A stretch of 38,840 bases of DNA from Planctomycetota bacterium (GTDB lineage Bacteria; Planctomycetota; UBA1135; UBA2386), in NCBI GenBank assembly GCA_016794485.1, contig JAEUHV010000409.1:1-38840 (forward strand). Direction: 5' to 3'. Shown here piece by piece: positions 1-7,714 of the stretch (positions within the stretch are counted from its first letter, which is position 1; the number at the start of each line of letters is the position of its first letter). Both the position numbers and the translations under genes were made by a program. The notes under the pieces are model-generated. The model worked only from the letters and a program-made list of their open reading frames with translations. It ran no database searches and was not told the origin of the DNA.

Positions 1-1046
1 ACGCACTCGCTTTCGCCATCGGCCTGTCGCTGGCGCCCGGCACGCTCGCAGCCCAGGTCCCCGGCCTCCTGGCCACCTTGCCCCTGCCCGGATTGCCGCG
101 TGTGTTGCGCCTCGACGTCGGCACGAGCTTCGTGCTCGCCCCCGCCAGCGACGGCACGCTCGACCTGCAGTGGGTCGCCGGCACACTGCGCACCACGCCG
201 GCCTGCGACTGGCGCACGGCCGACGAACCGGGCAAGGACGCGCCGCTGCCGGCGAGCCTCGTGGGCGGGGACTTCGACGGCGACGGCAAGGTCGAATTCG
301 TGCAGCGCATCGGCGAGCGCTACCACGTGCTCGGCGCCGACACCGCCCCTACGCACGGCCGCACGCAGGGAATCTGGTTCAGCGGGCGCTGCTTCGATCT
401 CGACGGCGACGGCAAGGCCGAGCTGCCGAGCCACGACGGTGCGCAGATCCTGCAACTGGTCGATGCCCTCGGCACACCGCGCACCGAGCCGCTGCTCGAC
501 CTCAACGCGCACCTGCTGCCCGGCACCGCGATCGAAGCCGGCACCGCGGGCGACTACGACCGCGACGGCGACGTCGACCTCGTGCTGGCCCTGCCCGAAC
601 GTGGCCTCGTGTGGCTGCCGAACCTCGGCCCGAAGTCGGCGACACGGTTCGGCCCGCCGGTGCCGCTGTGGCCGTACGAACCGGGTACGCGCGTGTCCGG
701 ACTGCTGCTCGAGGACTTCGACGGCGACGGCTGGCCCGACCTGTTCGTCGCTTCGTGCGCGCGCGGCGGCAGCGGCCCGTTCGCGTTCCAGCACGACGAA
801 GAGCGCCGCGACCGCACCCCCCGGCAGGAGGCCGAACTGCGCCGGTTGGAGCAGAAGCCGGCGGCGCGGCCGCCGGAGGCGAGCCTGCCGCAAATGCCCG
901 GCACGCTGCACTCAGAGAGGCCCGACCCGTTCGCACGTTTGCTGGAATGGAAGGAGCACCAGGACCGCGCGCGCAGCCTGCGCTGCATCACCACACCGTG
1001 GCATGCCCGTCCGGTCGTCGTGCACGTTCGCAAAGGTCGCGCCTAG
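1..1046 (+). CDS. Secreted FG-GAP/VCBS repeat protein (5' end outside window)
   Basis: The frame is open from base 3 and the true start lies before the window. The first codons encode a hydrophobic run ending LAAQ (to about base 56), which reads as the tail of a Sec signal peptide, so the protein is probably exported. An in-frame TTG at 78 lies beyond that peptide and is unlikely to be the start. Four Asp-rich calcium-loop motifs follow at irregular spacing: DFDGDGKVEF (about 270), DLDGDGKAEL (about 397), DYDRDGDVDL (about 553) and DFDGDGWPDL (about 717). These are the FG-GAP/VCBS blade signatures of beta-propeller proteins. The last 90 residues are charged, Arg/Glu/Pro-rich and lack repeats, so the propeller seems short and ends in a basic tail. 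The specific role is unknown. tpx starts 33 bases downstream on the same strand. Confidence 0.85.
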   Translation, partial: ALAFAIGLSLAPGTLAAQVPGLLATLPLPGLPRVLRLDVGTSFVLAPASDGTLDLQWVAGTLRTTPACDWRTADEPGKDAPLPASLVGGDFDGDGKVEFVQRIGERYHVLGADTAPTHGRTQGIWFSGRCFDLDGDGKAELPSHDGAQILQLVDALGTPRTEPLLDLNAHLLPGTAIEAGTAGDYDRDGDVDLVLALPERGLVWLPNLGPKSATRFGPPVPLWPYEPGTRVSGLLLEDFDGDGWPDLFVASCARGGSGPFAFQHDEERRDRTPRQEAELRRLEQKPAARPPEASLPQMPGTLHSERPDPFARLLEWKEHQDRARSLRCITTPWHARPVVVHVRKGRA

Positions 1047-1079
1047 GAACCGGCGGGCCAGCAACCTACCGTCGCGCCC

Positions 1080-1580
1080 ATGGCCAAGATCACGTTCAAA
1101 GGCAACCCCGTCGCCACCGTCGGCGACCTTCCCAAGGTCGGCAGCCAGGCGCCCGACTTCGCCCTCACCAAGATCGACCTCGGCGCGCTCGCCAAGAAGG
1201 ACCTGCACGGCAAGAACGTCGTGCTCAACATCTTCCCGAGCATCGACACCGGCGTCTGCGCCACCGCGGTGCGCACGTTCCACCAGAAGATGGCGGCCGC
1301 GACCGACACCGTCGTCGTCTGCGTGTCCAAGGACCTGCCGTTCGCCCTGAAGCGCTTCTGCGGCGCCGAGGGCATCGACAAGGTCACGCCGGCGAGCTGG
1401 TTCCGCGGCCAGGATTTCGGCAAGGACTACGGCGTCACGATGCTGGACGGCCCGCTCGCCGGCCTGTTCGCGCGCGCGGTGGTCGTGTTCGACAAGACCG
1501 GCAAGGTCGTGCACAGCCAGCTCGTGCCCGAGATCGCGCAGGAACCGAACTACGACCAGGCCCTGGCCAGCATCCGCTGA
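1080..1580 (+). CDS. tpx: Thiol peroxidase (Tpx), atypical 2-Cys peroxiredoxin
   Basis: A 166-residue protein of the usual Tpx length. It reduces H2O2 and organic hydroperoxides using thioredoxin. The family signature PSIDTGVCATAV places the peroxidatic cysteine at C60, with the conserved Thr three residues before it. The resolving cysteine is C94 in KRFCGAEGI, matching the C61/C95 spacing of E. coli Tpx, so the intramolecular disulfide type is intact. The N-terminus (TFKGNPV, then the GSQAPDF motif) and the C-terminal PEIAQEPNYD are also family-typical. There is no signal peptide, so it is presumably cytoplasmic. The ATG at 1080 is the only start that fits the family N-terminus; no clear Shine-Dalgarno site precedes it. 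It is probably a single gene or lightly coupled to the FG-GAP gene upstream. Confidence 0.96.
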   Translation: MAKITFKGNPVATVGDLPKVGSQAPDFALTKIDLGALAKKDLHGKNVVLNIFPSIDTGVCATAVRTFHQKMAAATDTVVVCVSKDLPFALKRFCGAEGIDKVTPASWFRGQDFGKDYGVTMLDGPLAGLFARAVVVFDKTGKVVHSQLVPEIAQEPNYDQALASIR

Positions 1581-1641
1581 CCCACGGGGGCAAAGTCGCG
1601 GCCGCGGCCGTAGTAGCCCGATCGCCCGCCCCACCACGCCG

Positions 1642-2403
1642 ATGCGCCCGATTCCGTTCGTCGTTCTCCTGTCGCTGCTCGCCCATGCCCACGCCCAGGT
1701 CGCATTGCCGACCGGTGGCCAGCGGTTCGTCGACTTCAGCGCCCACCTCGCCCACCCCGGCGTGTGCGTCGTGGTCGGAACGCTGGACGGCTGGAAGGAG
1801 GGCAAACGCGAACGCCTGGCCGACGGCCAGCTCGGCGGCGGCGGGGCCGTGGCCAGCGTCAGCGGCACGCAGTTCTTCAAGGTCCAGGTCACCGCCGGCG
1901 TGAAGGTGCGCACCACGTTCGTCGGCAAGCCGACCGACGTGAAGCTGCAGTTCGAGGTGCAGCTGGCGCGGCTGCCCGACGGCAAGGAACGGCGACAGAT
2001 CGCGGGCGGCGCCGAACTTGCCGACGACCAGCTGGCGCTGTTCGTGTTCACCCCGGCGAAGAAGAAAGGCCATGTGCTGTGCGCCGCGGTGCCCTACGAC
2101 CCGAAGGAGGAAAAGGGCGGTGAAGCGGCGTTCGTCGATTCGATGCGCGACTACTACGTGGTCAACCAACGCATGGCCGACCTCGTGCGCGCGCTCGACG
2201 GATTCGACAAGGCGCCGGACGACGCGGCGAAGAAGGCGGCGGCAGTGGCGCTGCGCGAACTGCTCGACAAGAAGCCCGAACTGAAGGTGGGCAAGAACGA
2301 CGGCCTGCTGACGATGCACTGCGGCCCGCTCGAGGCGCGCGCGCAGAAGCGGCTCGCCGACGCGGCGGCTGCGGACGCGGCCAAGGCCGGCGACGGCAAG
2401 TAG
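1642..2403 (+). CDS. Hypothetical secreted protein, 253 aa
   Basis: I do not recognise a family. The N-terminus has a short basic start (MRPIP), a hydrophobic core and an AHA-Q cleavage site near residues 17-19, so it should be exported by Sec. The middle is a mixed beta-type sequence with GTLDGWKEGKRERL and TAGVKVRTTFVGKP. The last third is Ala/Lys-rich and helical, ending in a run of Ala-Asp-Lys. There are three cysteines in the mature part. It follows tpx after 61 bases that hold only a GC palindrome (1599-1610) and no terminator. Its stop is 6 bases from the convergent stop of the metallo-hydrolase gene. Coding is supported by strong G/C bias at third codon positions and by the signal peptide. 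Confidence 0.7.
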   Translation: MRPIPFVVLLSLLAHAHAQVALPTGGQRFVDFSAHLAHPGVCVVVGTLDGWKEGKRERLADGQLGGGGAVASVSGTQFFKVQVTAGVKVRTTFVGKPTDVKLQFEVQLARLPDGKERRQIAGGAELADDQLALFVFTPAKKKGHVLCAAVPYDPKEEKGGEAAFVDSMRDYYVVNQRMADLVRALDGFDKAPDDAAKKAAAVALRELLDKKPELKVGKNDGLLTMHCGPLEARAQKRLADAAAADAAKAGDGK

Positions 2404-2409
2404 CGCGCG

Positions 2410-3270
2410 TCAGAGCTCTTCGACGGCGAACGACGCCAGCGGGTCCACCGGCACGACCTGCCCCGACTCGTCCTTGCCGAGCCCGCACACCGCCACCAGC
2501 GGATCGTGCGTGAAGAACAGCCGCCCGCCGCGCGCATGCAGGTCGGCGAGCAGGGCGGCCTTCTCGTCGACGAGCAGTTCGGGGTAGCGGTCGTAGCCCA
2601 TCGTGATCGCGCGGCGCACCCACGGCGCCCCCGGCACGAGGTCGGCGCAGAACAACAGCGGCCCGTGGTGGCCGGCGACCTCGGCGAGCAGCATGCCCGG
2701 CGTGTGGCCGTGGCTCGTGTGGAACCGGAAGCGGTCGCCGAGCACGGCACTGCGCGCGCCCTCGATGCGTTCGAGCCGGCCGGTCGCCTGCAGCAACCCC
2801 GGCAACTCGGGCACATAGCTGGCGCGGTCGCGCGGGTGCGGCCGGCAGGCGCGCGCGAAGGCCGCCTCGGAGACCACGTAGTGCGCGTTCGGGAACACCA
2901 GGGACGGCGCCGTGTCCGGGCGGAATGCGGTGAGCACGCCACCGGCATGGTCGAAGTGCAGGTGCGACAACACCACCACGTCGACGTCGGCGGGCAGAAC
3001 GCCCAGGGCCGCGAGCTCGTCGAGCAAGACGTGCCGGTCCTCCTGCACGCCGAACCTGCGGCGCAGGTCCGGGGCGAAGAACGCGCCGATGCCGGCCTCA
3101 CACAACACGGTGCGGGCGCCATCGCGCAGCAGGAGGCAACGGCAGGCGAGGTCGATGCGGTTGTCGTCGTCGGGCACCGCCCAACGCCGCCACATCGCCT
3201 TCGGCGCGTTGCCGAACATCGCCCCGCCGTCGAGCTTCTGCGCGTTGCCGAGGACCGCGTGCGCTTTCAT
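2410..3270 (-). CDS. Metallo-beta-lactamase-fold hydrolase
   Basis: A 286-residue MBL-fold protein. The HxHxDH zinc motif is HLHFDH at 103-108. The other expected ligands follow in order: H189 (HGHTPG), D210 (FCADLVPG) and H255 (FFTHDP). The binuclear metal site therefore looks complete. No signal peptide is present, so it is probably cytoplasmic. The fold covers lactonases, thioesterases, glyoxalases and phosphodiesterases; sequence alone does not pick the substrate. The start chosen is the ATG at 3270, because it overlaps the stop of the upstream serine hydrolase by ATGA (3267-3270). The frame stays open further upstream, but there it is only the shadow of that gene. The tight coupling suggests the two hydrolases act on related substrates or in sequence. 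Confidence 0.9.
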   Translation of the reverse strand: MKAHAVLGNAQKLDGGAMFGNAPKAMWRRWAVPDDDNRIDLACRCLLLRDGARTVLCEAGIGAFFAPDLRRRFGVQEDRHVLLDELAALGVLPADVDVVVLSHLHFDHAGGVLTAFRPDTAPSLVFPNAHYVVSEAAFARACRPHPRDRASYVPELPGLLQATGRLERIEGARSAVLGDRFRFHTSHGHTPGMLLAEVAGHHGPLLFCADLVPGAPWVRRAITMGYDRYPELLVDEKAALLADLHARGGRLFFTHDPLVAVCGLGKDESGQVVPVDPLASFAVEEL

Positions 3271-4337
3271 TTCTTCGCCATCGGCGCCACCAGTTCGGCG
3301 ACCTGCTGCGCCAGCGGCTGCAGGCGCACCTTCTCCAGGTTGCATAGCACGACGACCACGACGCCCTGCTCGGGCAGCAGGTAGAGCATCGTGCTGACGC
3401 GCGACTGCGCGCCGCTGTGCGAGACCACGAGCCGCCCGCTGCTGCGGTCGACGCGGCAGCCCAGGCCGTACTCGATCTCGGTGCCGGCCAGCGTTTGCTG
3501 CCGGGTCCACATCGCCTCGAGCGACTTGCGCGAACACAGCTTGCCGGCGAGCAAGGCCTGGCCGAACGCGGCGAGGTCCTCGGCCGACGCACACAGGCCG
3601 CCACCGCCCAGCTTGTAGCTGGCGTCCATCAGCGCGCTGTTCTGCAGCACGCCGTCGACCCGGATGTAGCCCTGCGCACGACCGCGAACGATGCGGCGTA
3701 CGTCGTCGTCCTGCAGCGAGCGCGCGCCGGCCGGGCCGGCGACCCGTTCCGCGACCACCTGCGCGAACGGCTGCTTCGTGGTCGCTTCGACCACCGCCGC
3801 GACCAGGTTGAAGCCGTAGGTGCTGTAGTGGTAGGCGGTGCCCGGCTGGTGCTTCAGCGGGTCGGCGGCGAACCGCGGCAGCGCTTCGGTCTGCGTCGCG
3901 TAGTGGTGCGTGCTCTCACCCTCGTCGCGGTAGTGCCGCACCCCGCCGAGGTGCGCCAGCAGCTGGCGCGTGGTCACCGGCCAGTCCTTCTTCGGCCACG
4001 CGGGCACCAGCGTCGCGACATCGGCGTCGAGGTCGAGCTTGCCCGCTTCGGCCAGCTGCATCGCCGCCACCGCGGTGACCATCTTGCTGATCGACGCCAG
4101 GCGGTAGACCGTCTGCGGCGTCGCCGGCACCTCGTTCTCGATGTCGGCGAAGCCGAAGCCCTGCTGGAACGGCTTCTGCTCCCCGACGGCGACCACGCAC
4201 GACAGCCCGGGGATGCGGTCGCGTTCGATCGCCGCCTTGATCACCGCCACGGTGGCCGGCGTCCACGCCGGGTCCTGGGCCAGGGCGAGGCCGAGCAGCC
4301 AGGGAAACGTGCACGAGAAGTGCTGGGCCGGAGTCAT
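3267..4337 (-). CDS. LACTB-like serine hydrolase (beta-lactamase/PBP family)
   Basis: 356 residues with a possible short hydrophobic export signal ([12 protein letters not shown], residues 10-21). The catalytic SxxK motif is S82-I-S-K85 within [13 protein letters not shown]. The second motif region is YSTYGFN (171-177), with Tyr in place and Thr at the usual Asn position. The third is HSG (307-309), replacing the KTG box. These variants, together with [18 protein letters not shown] and the [11 protein letters not shown] stretch, closely match the pattern of the mitochondrial protein LACTB rather than true class C beta-lactamases. LACTB-type enzymes are peptidases/hydrolases; the substrate here is unknown. 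The ATG at 4337 starts the gene, and the stop overlaps the MBL-fold gene by 4 bases. It is divergent from the chemoreceptor-like gene across about 140 bases. Confidence 0.9.
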   Translation of the reverse strand: MTPAQHFSCTFPWLLGLALAQDPAWTPATVAVIKAAIERDRIPGLSCVVAVGEQKPFQQGFGFADIENEVPATPQTVYRLASISKMVTAVAAMQLAEAGKLDLDADVATLVPAWPKKDWPVTTRQLLAHLGGVRHYRDEGESTHHYATQTEALPRFAADPLKHQPGTAYHYSTYGFNLVAAVVEATTKQPFAQVVAERVAGPAGARSLQDDDVRRIVRGRAQGYIRVDGVLQNSALMDASYKLGGGGLCASAEDLAAFGQALLAGKLCSRKSLEAMWTRQQTLAGTEIEYGLGCRVDRSSGRLVVSHSGAQSRVSTMLYLLPEQGVVVVVLCNLEKVRLQPLAQQVAELVAPMAKK

Positions 4338-4477
4338 GGCGGGGACGGATGCGCGGGGCAGGGGACGGACAGTTCACAGGCTAACGCCGGAACGCCTGGA
4401 AGGCCTCAACCATGCCCCCGTCACCGGCCGATGCTCCGGGAGAACCCGCATTCGGCTCCAGGACCGACCCAGCCGCC

Positions 4478-5554
4478 ATGTTCGCATCCCGCATCGTTCC
4501 CGCCCTCATCGCCTGCGCTCCGACGCTCGTCGCCACCGTGTTGTCGTGGCGCGCGTTCTACCTGCGCGGCCAGCTCACGATGGTCGGCCTGTGCGCCGTC
4601 AGCGCGGCGATCGGCTGGTGGCTGGCGCGGACCAGCGGCACCGGTTCCGGCCTCGGCGGCATCACCGGCCTCCTGAAGCGCTGGAACGGCGGCGACGGCA
4701 ACGGCAGCGACGGCCCGTTCGACGCGTTCGCCGACGCCTCGACCAGGCCGCTGGCGCGACAGCTCAACCAGTTCACGCAACGCGTCCAATCGACGCTGGC
4801 GGAAGTGCGCGACACCACGCACAAGCTCGCCGCCGGCACGCAGGGCGCAACCGCCAGCAGCCGCGAAGTGGCCGGCAACGCCCAGCAGCAGACCTCGTCG
4901 CTGCAGAACATCTCGGCCGCGCTCGAGGAGATGACCACGGTCGTCACCGGCAGCGCCAAGACCGCCGAGGACGCCAGCTCGATCGCCCGCACCGCCGAGA
5001 ACTCGGCCACCAAGGGCACCGCCGCGATGCAGCGCATGGTCGAGGCGATGGGCGCGATCCAGACCTCGAGCACCGAGATCTCGCGCATCATCAAGGTGAT
5101 CGACGACATCGCGTTCCAGACCAACCTGCTGGCGTTGAACGCCGCGGTCGAAGCGGCGCGCGCCGGTGAAGCGGGCAAGGGATTCGCCGTCGTCGCCGAG
5201 GAAGTGCGCAACCTGGCGCAGCGCAGCGCCGAAGCCGCCAAGAACACCTCGCAGCTGATCGCCGAAGCCGGCCAACGCGCCCAACGCGGCAGCCAGATCA
5301 GCCAGGAAGTCGACGGCATGCTGCGCGAGATCGTCGACGCGACCACGCGCTTCACGACGTTGATGGCGCAGATCGCGACCAGCACGAAGGAACAGTCGAG
5401 CGGCATCCAGCAGATCACCCGCGGCGTCGCCGAGATCCAGACCGTGACCCAGCGCAGCCAGGACGGCTCGCAGGCGTTGGCCGAGACCGCCGCCGCGACC
5501 GCACAGCAGGTCGAAGGCCTGAGCCAGGTGGTCGACGGCCTGCGCCTCGACTGA
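4478..5554 (+). CDS. Methyl-accepting chemotaxis-like protein without sensor domain
   Basis: 358 residues from the ATG at 4478. An upstream in-frame ATG at 4412 would add 22 residues, but that stretch has clearly weaker G/C at third codon positions (about 73%) and rare codons, so I reject it as start. Two hydrophobic segments at about 6-29 and 33-50 leave almost no periplasmic loop. A Gly/Asp linker follows, then a long helical coiled-coil region. The signalling hairpin at about 205-250 has the near-invariant [18 protein letters not shown] and [15 protein letters not shown] sequences that contact CheA/CheW. There is no ligand-binding domain, no obvious HAMP and no C-terminal CheR-binding pentapeptide. 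No other che genes are in the window. It may sense membrane state or a partner protein, or be an orphan receptor feeding a distant array. Confidence 0.9.
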   Translation: MFASRIVPALIACAPTLVATVLSWRAFYLRGQLTMVGLCAVSAAIGWWLARTSGTGSGLGGITGLLKRWNGGDGNGSDGPFDAFADASTRPLARQLNQFTQRVQSTLAEVRDTTHKLAAGTQGATASSREVAGNAQQQTSSLQNISAALEEMTTVVTGSAKTAEDASSIARTAENSATKGTAAMQRMVEAMGAIQTSSTEISRIIKVIDDIAFQTNLLALNAAVEAARAGEAGKGFAVVAEEVRNLAQRSAEAAKNTSQLIAEAGQRAQRGSQISQEVDGMLREIVDATTRFTTLMAQIATSTKEQSSGIQQITRGVAEIQTVTQRSQDGSQALAETAAATAQQVEGLSQVVDGLRLD

Positions 5555-5609
5555 CGGATCCGTCCGCCTCGCCGTTGCTCCGCGACGGCGGCCCTGGCAC
5601 GCTCGCGGC

Positions 5610-6110
5610 ATGGACGGCCGCGCCTCGCCACGCCCCGAAGAACGCCTGCAGCGGCGCGTGGTCCCGTATTGGATGCTCGGCGACACCCTGAGCGCCGTGG
5701 TGCTGACCGGACTGGCGTGGTTCGTCGGCCGGCCGCAGCTGGCCGCGCACTGGGACACGTGGTCGCCCGCCCTCGAACAGGTGCTGCTCGGCATCTGCCT
5801 CGGCGTGCTGCTGCTCGGGATGGTCACGCCGCCGCTGGCGTTCGCACGCTGGCGCTATGGTTTCCTCGGCGACCTGTTGCTGCTGCGCTACGGGATCCTG
5901 TTCGTGGAAGAACGCGCCGTGCCCGTGCGCCGCATGCAGCACGTGGACCTCGTGCGCGGGCCGATCGAACGGCTGTTCGGGCTGGCGACCCTGGTGGTGT
6001 TCACCGCCGGCAACGAAGGTTCGGCCTTCCGCGTGCCCGGGCTCGCCATCGCCCGCGCCCAGGAGTTGCGCGACCGCATCGTCGAGGCACGCGGTGACGG
6101 ACGTCTCTGA
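5610..6110 (+). CDS. Bacterial PH-domain (bPH2) membrane protein, YdbS-like
   Basis: 166 residues. Two transmembrane segments (about 21-40 and 57-79) are followed by one bPH2 domain (about 81-150) with the typical ARWRYGFLGDLLLLRYG entry, the VRRMQHVDLV strand-turn and the RLFGLATLVVFTAG end. This is the YdbS arrangement seen in Bacillus, where YdbS and YdbT sit side by side in the membrane and have been linked to resistance to certain bacteriocins; the biochemical role is unclear. The next gene, a YdbT-like protein, starts with GTG inside this gene (17-base overlap), so the two are almost certainly translated together as partners. The start is the ATG at 5610. Confidence 0.88.
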   Translation: MDGRASPRPEERLQRRVVPYWMLGDTLSAVVLTGLAWFVGRPQLAAHWDTWSPALEQVLLGICLGVLLLGMVTPPLAFARWRYGFLGDLLLLRYGILFVEERAVPVRRMQHVDLVRGPIERLFGLATLVVFTAGNEGSAFRVPGLAIARAQELRDRIVEARGDGRL

Positions 6111-7668
6111 ACCGGCCGCGGCGCCGGCACCCGCCGTGCTCGCCCGCGGCCACCTGCACCCGGCGATCCTGCTGCTGCGGTTCGTCGAGGCCTTGCAACA
6201 GGCGGTGCTGCCGCTCGCGGCCGGCGTCGTGCTGATGAACCCGTGGCTGCTCGGGTTCGGCGGGCTGATGTTCCTGCTGCGCCTGGGCTACGCGCTGGCG
6301 CGCTACCTGACCCTGCAGTTCACGTTGACCGCCGACGAGCTGCGCGTGCGCGAAGGCCTGCTCGAACGCCAGGAACGGCGCATCCCGCTCGATCGCATCC
6401 AGGACCTCGGCTTCGAGTCGTCGCTGCTGCGGCGCGCCCTCGGGCTCGTCACGGTGTCGATCGAGACCGCGTCAGGGCTTGGGGTCGAAGCGCGGCTCGA
6501 CGCGTTGTCGCGCGCCGACGCCGACCACCTGCGCGAAGTGCTGCTGGCCGCGCGCGCCGCGGCCACCTTGCAGCCGTCGGTTCCGCCGCCAACGGCACCG
6601 GCGGACGGTGACGCTGGTGCGGCGGCGCCTGCCGCGCCAACCGTTCTGCCGGTGCCGCCCGCGGCCGAACCGGAGTGGCTCGTGCACCGCGCCAGCACCG
6701 GTGAACTGCTGTTGCGCGGCGTCACCGACATGCGGTTGTCGGCGTTCTTCGTCACCGGCTTCGCGGCGTGGGAACTGGCCGACCAGCTCGACGTGCTGCA
6801 CCGGTTCGCCGGCACCGCGAAGTCCCTGCGCGACTGGCTGCTGCAGTTTTCGCCGCTGGCCCTGGCCCTGTTCCTGGTCGGCCTCCTGTTCGTGGTGATG
6901 CTGTTCGGCGTCGTCACGTCGACGCTCGGCAACCTGGTCACGTTCCACGGCTTCGAACTGCGCCTGCGCGGCGACGTGCTGCAGCGGCGCTACGGCCTGT
7001 TGACGACCCGCCAGAAGACGCTGCCGCGGGCCCGCATCCAGCGGGTCACGGTCGAACAGACGTGGCTGCGGCGCCTGCTCGGACTCGGCGCCGTCAAGGC
7101 CGACTCGGCCGGCGGCAGCCGCACCGACGGCGCCGACGTCACCGGCGGCTGGGACGTGGTCGTGCCGCTCACCGCGATGCCGCGGGCGCAGGCGCTGCTG
7201 CCGGCCCTGCTGCCGGGGCTCGAGCGCGAGACGTTCGCGTGGTCGAAGGGCTCCCCCCGGCTGGTCGTCCGTACCGGCGCCCAGGGCCTCCTGCTGGCGG
7301 CCCTGCTGCTGCCGCCGGCGTGGCTGCGCTACGGCCCGTTCGCGCTGCTGGCGCTGCTGCTGGTGCCGGCGTTCGCGGTGCTCGGCGTCCTGGTGTGGCG
7401 CAACCTCGCCTATGCGCTGGGCCAGGACATGCTGACGCTGCAGCACGGCATCATCGGCCGCACGCTCGCGTTCGTGCCGACCACCAAGGTGCAGGCGGTC
7501 GTGGTGCGCCAGGGGCCGGTGGCGCAACTGCTGGGCCTCGCCGACCTGACCGTCTACGTCGCCGGCGGGTCGCCGACGCGGCTGCCGGACCTGACCATCG
7601 CCGATGCGCGTGGGCTCGCGCACGCAATCGCGGCGCGGGCCGGGATCGCCGCCGCCGCGAGCTGGTGA
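6094..7668 (+). CDS. Triple bPH2-domain membrane protein, YdbT-like
   Basis: 524 residues from a GTG at 6094, which lies inside the end of the preceding gene. The frame is open upstream, but only as a shadow of that gene. The protein has three bPH2 domains at about 75-150, 283-365 and 437-512. Each follows a pair of membrane helices (about 25-68, 210-275 and 397-435) and each has the FTL/FEL..R.G.L..R....P..RIQ pattern ending RRxLGL or QLLGL. A 45-residue Pro/Ala linker (about 158-195) separates the first and second modules. The layout matches YdbT, the usual partner of YdbS. An internal triplication of TM-TM-PH modules is the simplest reading. Function is unproven: membrane-surface scaffold or stress protection are possibilities. 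Confidence 0.88.
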   Translation: MTDVSEPAAAPAPAVLARGHLHPAILLLRFVEALQQAVLPLAAGVVLMNPWLLGFGGLMFLLRLGYALARYLTLQFTLTADELRVREGLLERQERRIPLDRIQDLGFESSLLRRALGLVTVSIETASGLGVEARLDALSRADADHLREVLLAARAAATLQPSVPPPTAPADGDAGAAAPAAPTVLPVPPAAEPEWLVHRASTGELLLRGVTDMRLSAFFVTGFAAWELADQLDVLHRFAGTAKSLRDWLLQFSPLALALFLVGLLFVVMLFGVVTSTLGNLVTFHGFELRLRGDVLQRRYGLLTTRQKTLPRARIQRVTVEQTWLRRLLGLGAVKADSAGGSRTDGADVTGGWDVVVPLTAMPRAQALLPALLPGLERETFAWSKGSPRLVVRTGAQGLLLAALLLPPAWLRYGPFALLALLLVPAFAVLGVLVWRNLAYALGQDMLTLQHGIIGRTLAFVPTTKVQAVVVRQGPVAQLLGLADLTVYVAGGSPTRLPDLTIADARGLAHAIAARAGIAAAASW

Positions 7669-7714
7669 AGGAACTTCGCCCGGAACTGCACCCGAACGGT
7701 TGCGAGCGGGCCCG

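Noticed and set aside
1599-1610. Perfect 12-base palindrome CGGCCGCGGCCG between tpx and the next gene
   Set aside because: Expected by chance at this GC content, no T-run, no spacing as an operator; not counted as a terminator or binding site.
912-2319. Long minus-strand frames across tpx and the secreted protein (912-2051 and 1435-2319)
   Set aside because: They lie opposite a clear thiol peroxidase and a gene with signal peptide; the sequences are low-complexity and show no family.
5554-5589. ACGGATCCGT palindrome and GCCGT/ACGGC hairpin after the chemoreceptor-like gene
   Set aside because: Stem too short and loop too large, no T-run; not convincing as a terminator.
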